Shown here piece after piece: positions 61,004 through 64,000 of a stretch of 64,000 nucleotides of DNA (positions are counted from its first letter, which is position 1; every line of letters begins with the position of its first letter). The stretch covers positions 104,275,139 to 104,339,138 of the forward strand of contig OV884011.1 in NCBI GenBank assembly GCA_930367205.1. The letters run 5' to 3'. Origin of the DNA: Acanthosoma haemorrhoidale. Taxonomy: Eukaryota > Arthropoda > Insecta > Hemiptera > Acanthosomatidae. The notes beneath the pieces were generated by a model. That model saw only the letters and a list, made by a program, of their open reading frames with translations. It ran no database searches and was not told where the DNA came from. The position numbers and the translations under genes were made by a program.

Positions 61004-64000
61004 AAATATTTCTTATATCTGTGTAAAGATACTCTCCCTCCGTCAGATTTTCAAAAGCTTATTTGATAATTCTGGATAAAAAACTACTTTTTATTATATT
61101 TGTTTTATAAAAATAGACTTTTAATTTTAATAAAATCTATTAAAATACAATCATATGACATTATATACTTGATTTATATTGTTTGATTACTAAACTTGTT
61201 TTTTTAATTTATGTTTGACTTGCCGGTTTTTATGTGTCTTTAACCATAGCTAAGAAATCTTCTGAGGTGAGATTTGAGAATAAGGTAGTCAGGGTTTGAT
61301 GTTGTGGTGAGTCGGGTTATAAATGGCTTCGGCTCGGTAAATGCTTTAAGCAACGGTAGAGCAGCGCATATAGTTTCCATTCTGATACAGATTCTGCTGG
61401 ATAAGTTTGCTTAAAAGGAACAGATAGATGGAATACCTTATACCGGTCATGGTATAATAACGTTAAATCTATCTTTTAATACTATCTCAATAAATGCCTG
61501 ATCAGGTGACCCTAATTTTACAGAAATCCTATCTGATCAAATAAGTTTTTCCAAGCAATTTAAAGATGTCCGAAGTCGAACGGATTCTGGTTTGTAGACT
61601 AAATAACAAAAAATAGTCCTGGGGTATAGCTGTACTTTGATGTAAACTTTCATACGTAGCATATGCCGTTTCTATATTTTTAATTTTGGTGAACTCATAG
61701 GTCGAAACAAAACGATTAATTATAACAGGATTAAGTGTTCTCTAAACTGTTATTATGCTACAAACGAACGATTTATAAGTTATTTTTAAAACCACTCCGG
61801 TAGACGTATAGAGACACAATTTGAGGTAAAACATTTAAATTCAACATACAGTCTTCACAAGCTACTCAATCAAGTATACTCCACCACATCGCGCACACAG
61901 CCATGTATATACCAATAGTTATATAACCAATTTCAGATAAATTAACGAATTCATCAAGGACATATACTGTAACTTTTATTGTATTTATGTGATGCATTCC
62001 ACCCGTGACCTTATCACATCAGGTGCTCGTATCCTTGGATTTTCCCCTTAAATATCATGTATATCTTCATAGTCCAAATGTGTCTATTAAATGACAGTAC
62101 TTTGATCCTGATAGCACTAGTATTTATTCCTTTACTGTTCACTTGTCCCTCTTTCCATTCCAAATGTGTCTTTTGGGTTATTCTACCCAACAGTACAAGC
62201 TTAATTATCAGATTGACACTTTTTATGATATAAAGAAATTAAATATTCTTCAAAAGTGAGTATTGCTTGTGATGGAGCCTATTTCGATTTATTAAATCTA
62301 GTTTTTGTAAGTTTAGTTTAGGACCCTAAACCAATGGGGGTATCAAGGTTGAAGAATACTTTTTTCTTGACAAGATAGCCCCTTTTATTTATTTATTTTT
62401 TATTCTTCCCCTGCCATAGATTGCTGGCCAATACGGCCTGCAAGCTCAGGTACAACATGTACACGAGGGCTATGGAAGATCTCATCAATCTTTTTCCAGC
62501 ACACACTAATTTTTACTGCCCTCGTCGCCTTCATCCTTCTCTGAATCTTTGGATACCTTCTGCTTTCTTAGATATGTTAAAATGAGTCGGTCCATGTAGC
62601 ATCTTCCATTCTTGTCTATCAACGCAGGCAGGAATGCTCCCAAGTCCTGTTTTACACACAAGGCCTAAAACACGCCTTCTCCGCTATAGTGTGCCTGACA
62701 AGCTAACCTGATTCTTCATCAATCCGATTGTACTACAGTGAAAACTGTATTTTTTCTAGTAGATTTCTGTTAGAAAAACAGTCGACTGCTGCAAATATCT
62801 TTTCTGAGCAGTTGGCAGTATAAATGATTTGAACTGTAATAGCGGCTGCTCTAAACGACCATTGTATATTTCAATGTGATTTGGTCACAAAGTTCTTATT
62901 GCTTTGGCTTAATTCTCCCTAGATATCCGCTTTTTAGGTGGTGGATGCGTTCAGGGTTGCCTTAGACCATGCCTCACTAACTATGGATGAGATTTAGACA
63001 AACTATGAACCCAGGCATAGCGTATAGACTGTGTGGTCCTAACGATCAGCGGAGGTACCTCAGCCGTCAGGCGGCCGTTCTGCCGGCGCACGCGTCGTCG
63101 TAGCCATGACACTGGGCTCTACAAACAGCGACTTATCTCTTCTTCGCTCTAGATTATATCCTCCTCGCTTCTCAGCTGTCGTCTCACTGTTCCTACTCGA
63201 TAAGTCAATAGCAGATTTTATTGATAATAATCATTTCATCAGTATCTCCTTAAAGGAAGTCTTAGGTTCCCTGATGTGTCCTCAGTCGCTTCTATTTTTT
63301 CAGTTGAAATGGTATTGACAGTCAGTCAAAAGTTACAGACCCAGGGACATCGCTATCTCTGAACGACTACACTATTAACAGTCTCATTATACTTAATATG
63401 TATAAGCTATCATCAAATTTCTTCTATGAGTTAATGAAATTTAATGCCCCCCAAATCATAGAGGAATAATGAAACATTTAATTTTTGTAGTTTCTGAACG
63501 AAGAATTTTGAAAGTCAGTGAGGATTCGTTAATTCCGAATTTTTGCATGTTTAATTTTTTACATGGTTCCCGTTAATAAATTTTAACGAAAACCGTAGTC
63601 GGGGTTTTTACATATACCTCTAAAGTATCAGAACGATTGGATCATTTTTACACCTGTTATCGTATATCGCATAGACGATTGATACTTCAATCAATTATAT
63701 ATACATCTATACGAATTAAAAAATAACATTTAAAAACGTAGGTCATAAAGATATATATTTATTAGAAGTCCGGTTTTCATTTTTTTTTTTGACAAAGCAT
63801 CCTCAACTCGGTAATTGATGATTGTTTTATTAACAAAATTATTTATTCGATTCAAACACGAGAAGACGGAGATGGGATGGCGTTCCAAACGTTTTCTTTT
63901 TAACGTAAGCATTTGATCTGAAACAAATCAGAAAATTGCATCTGAAAAAGCTTCTGATCGGTGACATAAAATTAATTGATAAAAGTTATAGAAAAGACAC
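61004..64000. other. AT-rich sequence, one CpG-rich cluster
   Basis: Mostly AT-rich and without genes, possibly intron. A CpG-dense patch lies at about 63030-63115 (GGCGGCCG, CCGGCGCACGCGTCGTCG) just before an ATG at 63106 that opens 70 codons (MTLGSTNSDLSLLRSRLYPP and onward). The peptide has no known motif and no clear donor, so I call it only a possible promoter or leader. A minus-strand stretch near 62680-62420 reads like the decayed tail of a LINE but lacks diagnostic motifs. Confidence 0.35.

Noticed and set aside
62420..62690. Minus-strand frame suggesting a LINE tail (DRQEWKMLHGPTHF)
   Set aside because: Only vague similarity to the end of RTE-type ORFs and no catalytic motif, so not called.

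Overview
The window looks like a typical AT-rich insect nuclear region: one clear host gene, a few possible first exons, and many decayed transposons. Three things point to an arthropod. There is a fragment of mitochondrial ND2 that reads through only with the invertebrate mitochondrial code. The transposon mix (Tc1, mariner, pogo/Tigger, CR1-, jockey-, I- and RTE-like LINEs) is common in insects. The gene content is intron-rich and sparse. A hemipteran would fit, but the sequence alone does not prove the order. I see no prokaryotic features, rRNA, CRISPR array or convincing free-standing tRNA gene.

Layout. The only intact protein gene lies at the left end on the minus strand (1991-3076): a 361-residue nucleotide-sugar transporter of the SLC35D family (relatives: human SLC35D1/D2 and fly fringe connection). 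Its coding region is a single exon. A short 5'UTR intron is predicted at 3117-3204, and an 11-codon upstream ORF ends on the main start codon. Next come a pogo/Tigger remnant (3.6-4.05 kb), a CR1-like LINE scrap (8 kb) and a Hsmar1/irritans-type mariner remnant (10.9-11.5 kb). From 22 to 30 kb lie an RTE-like LINE (minus), a jockey-like LINE scrap, an RNase H-bearing LINE tail (minus) and the ND2 NUMT. From 31.6 to 34.8 kb are a complete-ended Tc1 element with a broken transposase and an internally deleted mariner with both ends. From 40 to 43 kb are a 97-bp mariner-type MITE, a CR1-like LINE scrap, dispersed duplications and a head-to-head pair of tRNA-like SINE copies. A third SINE-like copy is at 54.4 kb. 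From 50 to 57 kb are an RNase H-bearing LINE (minus) and a 5'-truncated jockey-like LINE (plus) with poly(A), an 8-bp target-site duplication and an internal 70-bp triplication.

Three short plus-strand segments (19.2, 35.0 and 61.0 kb) each have a start codon followed by a short open frame ending exactly at a 5' splice-donor consensus, all in phase 0. They could be alternative first exons of one long gene whose common exons lie outside the window, or they could be chance. One begins Met-Leu-Cys-Cys, like palmitoylated GAP-43-type N termini, and a perfect CRE-type palindrome lies in its predicted leader. This, the SINE family, and the association of long G/C homopolymers with transposon ends are the most interesting observations. 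Nothing else here looks like an organised new system.
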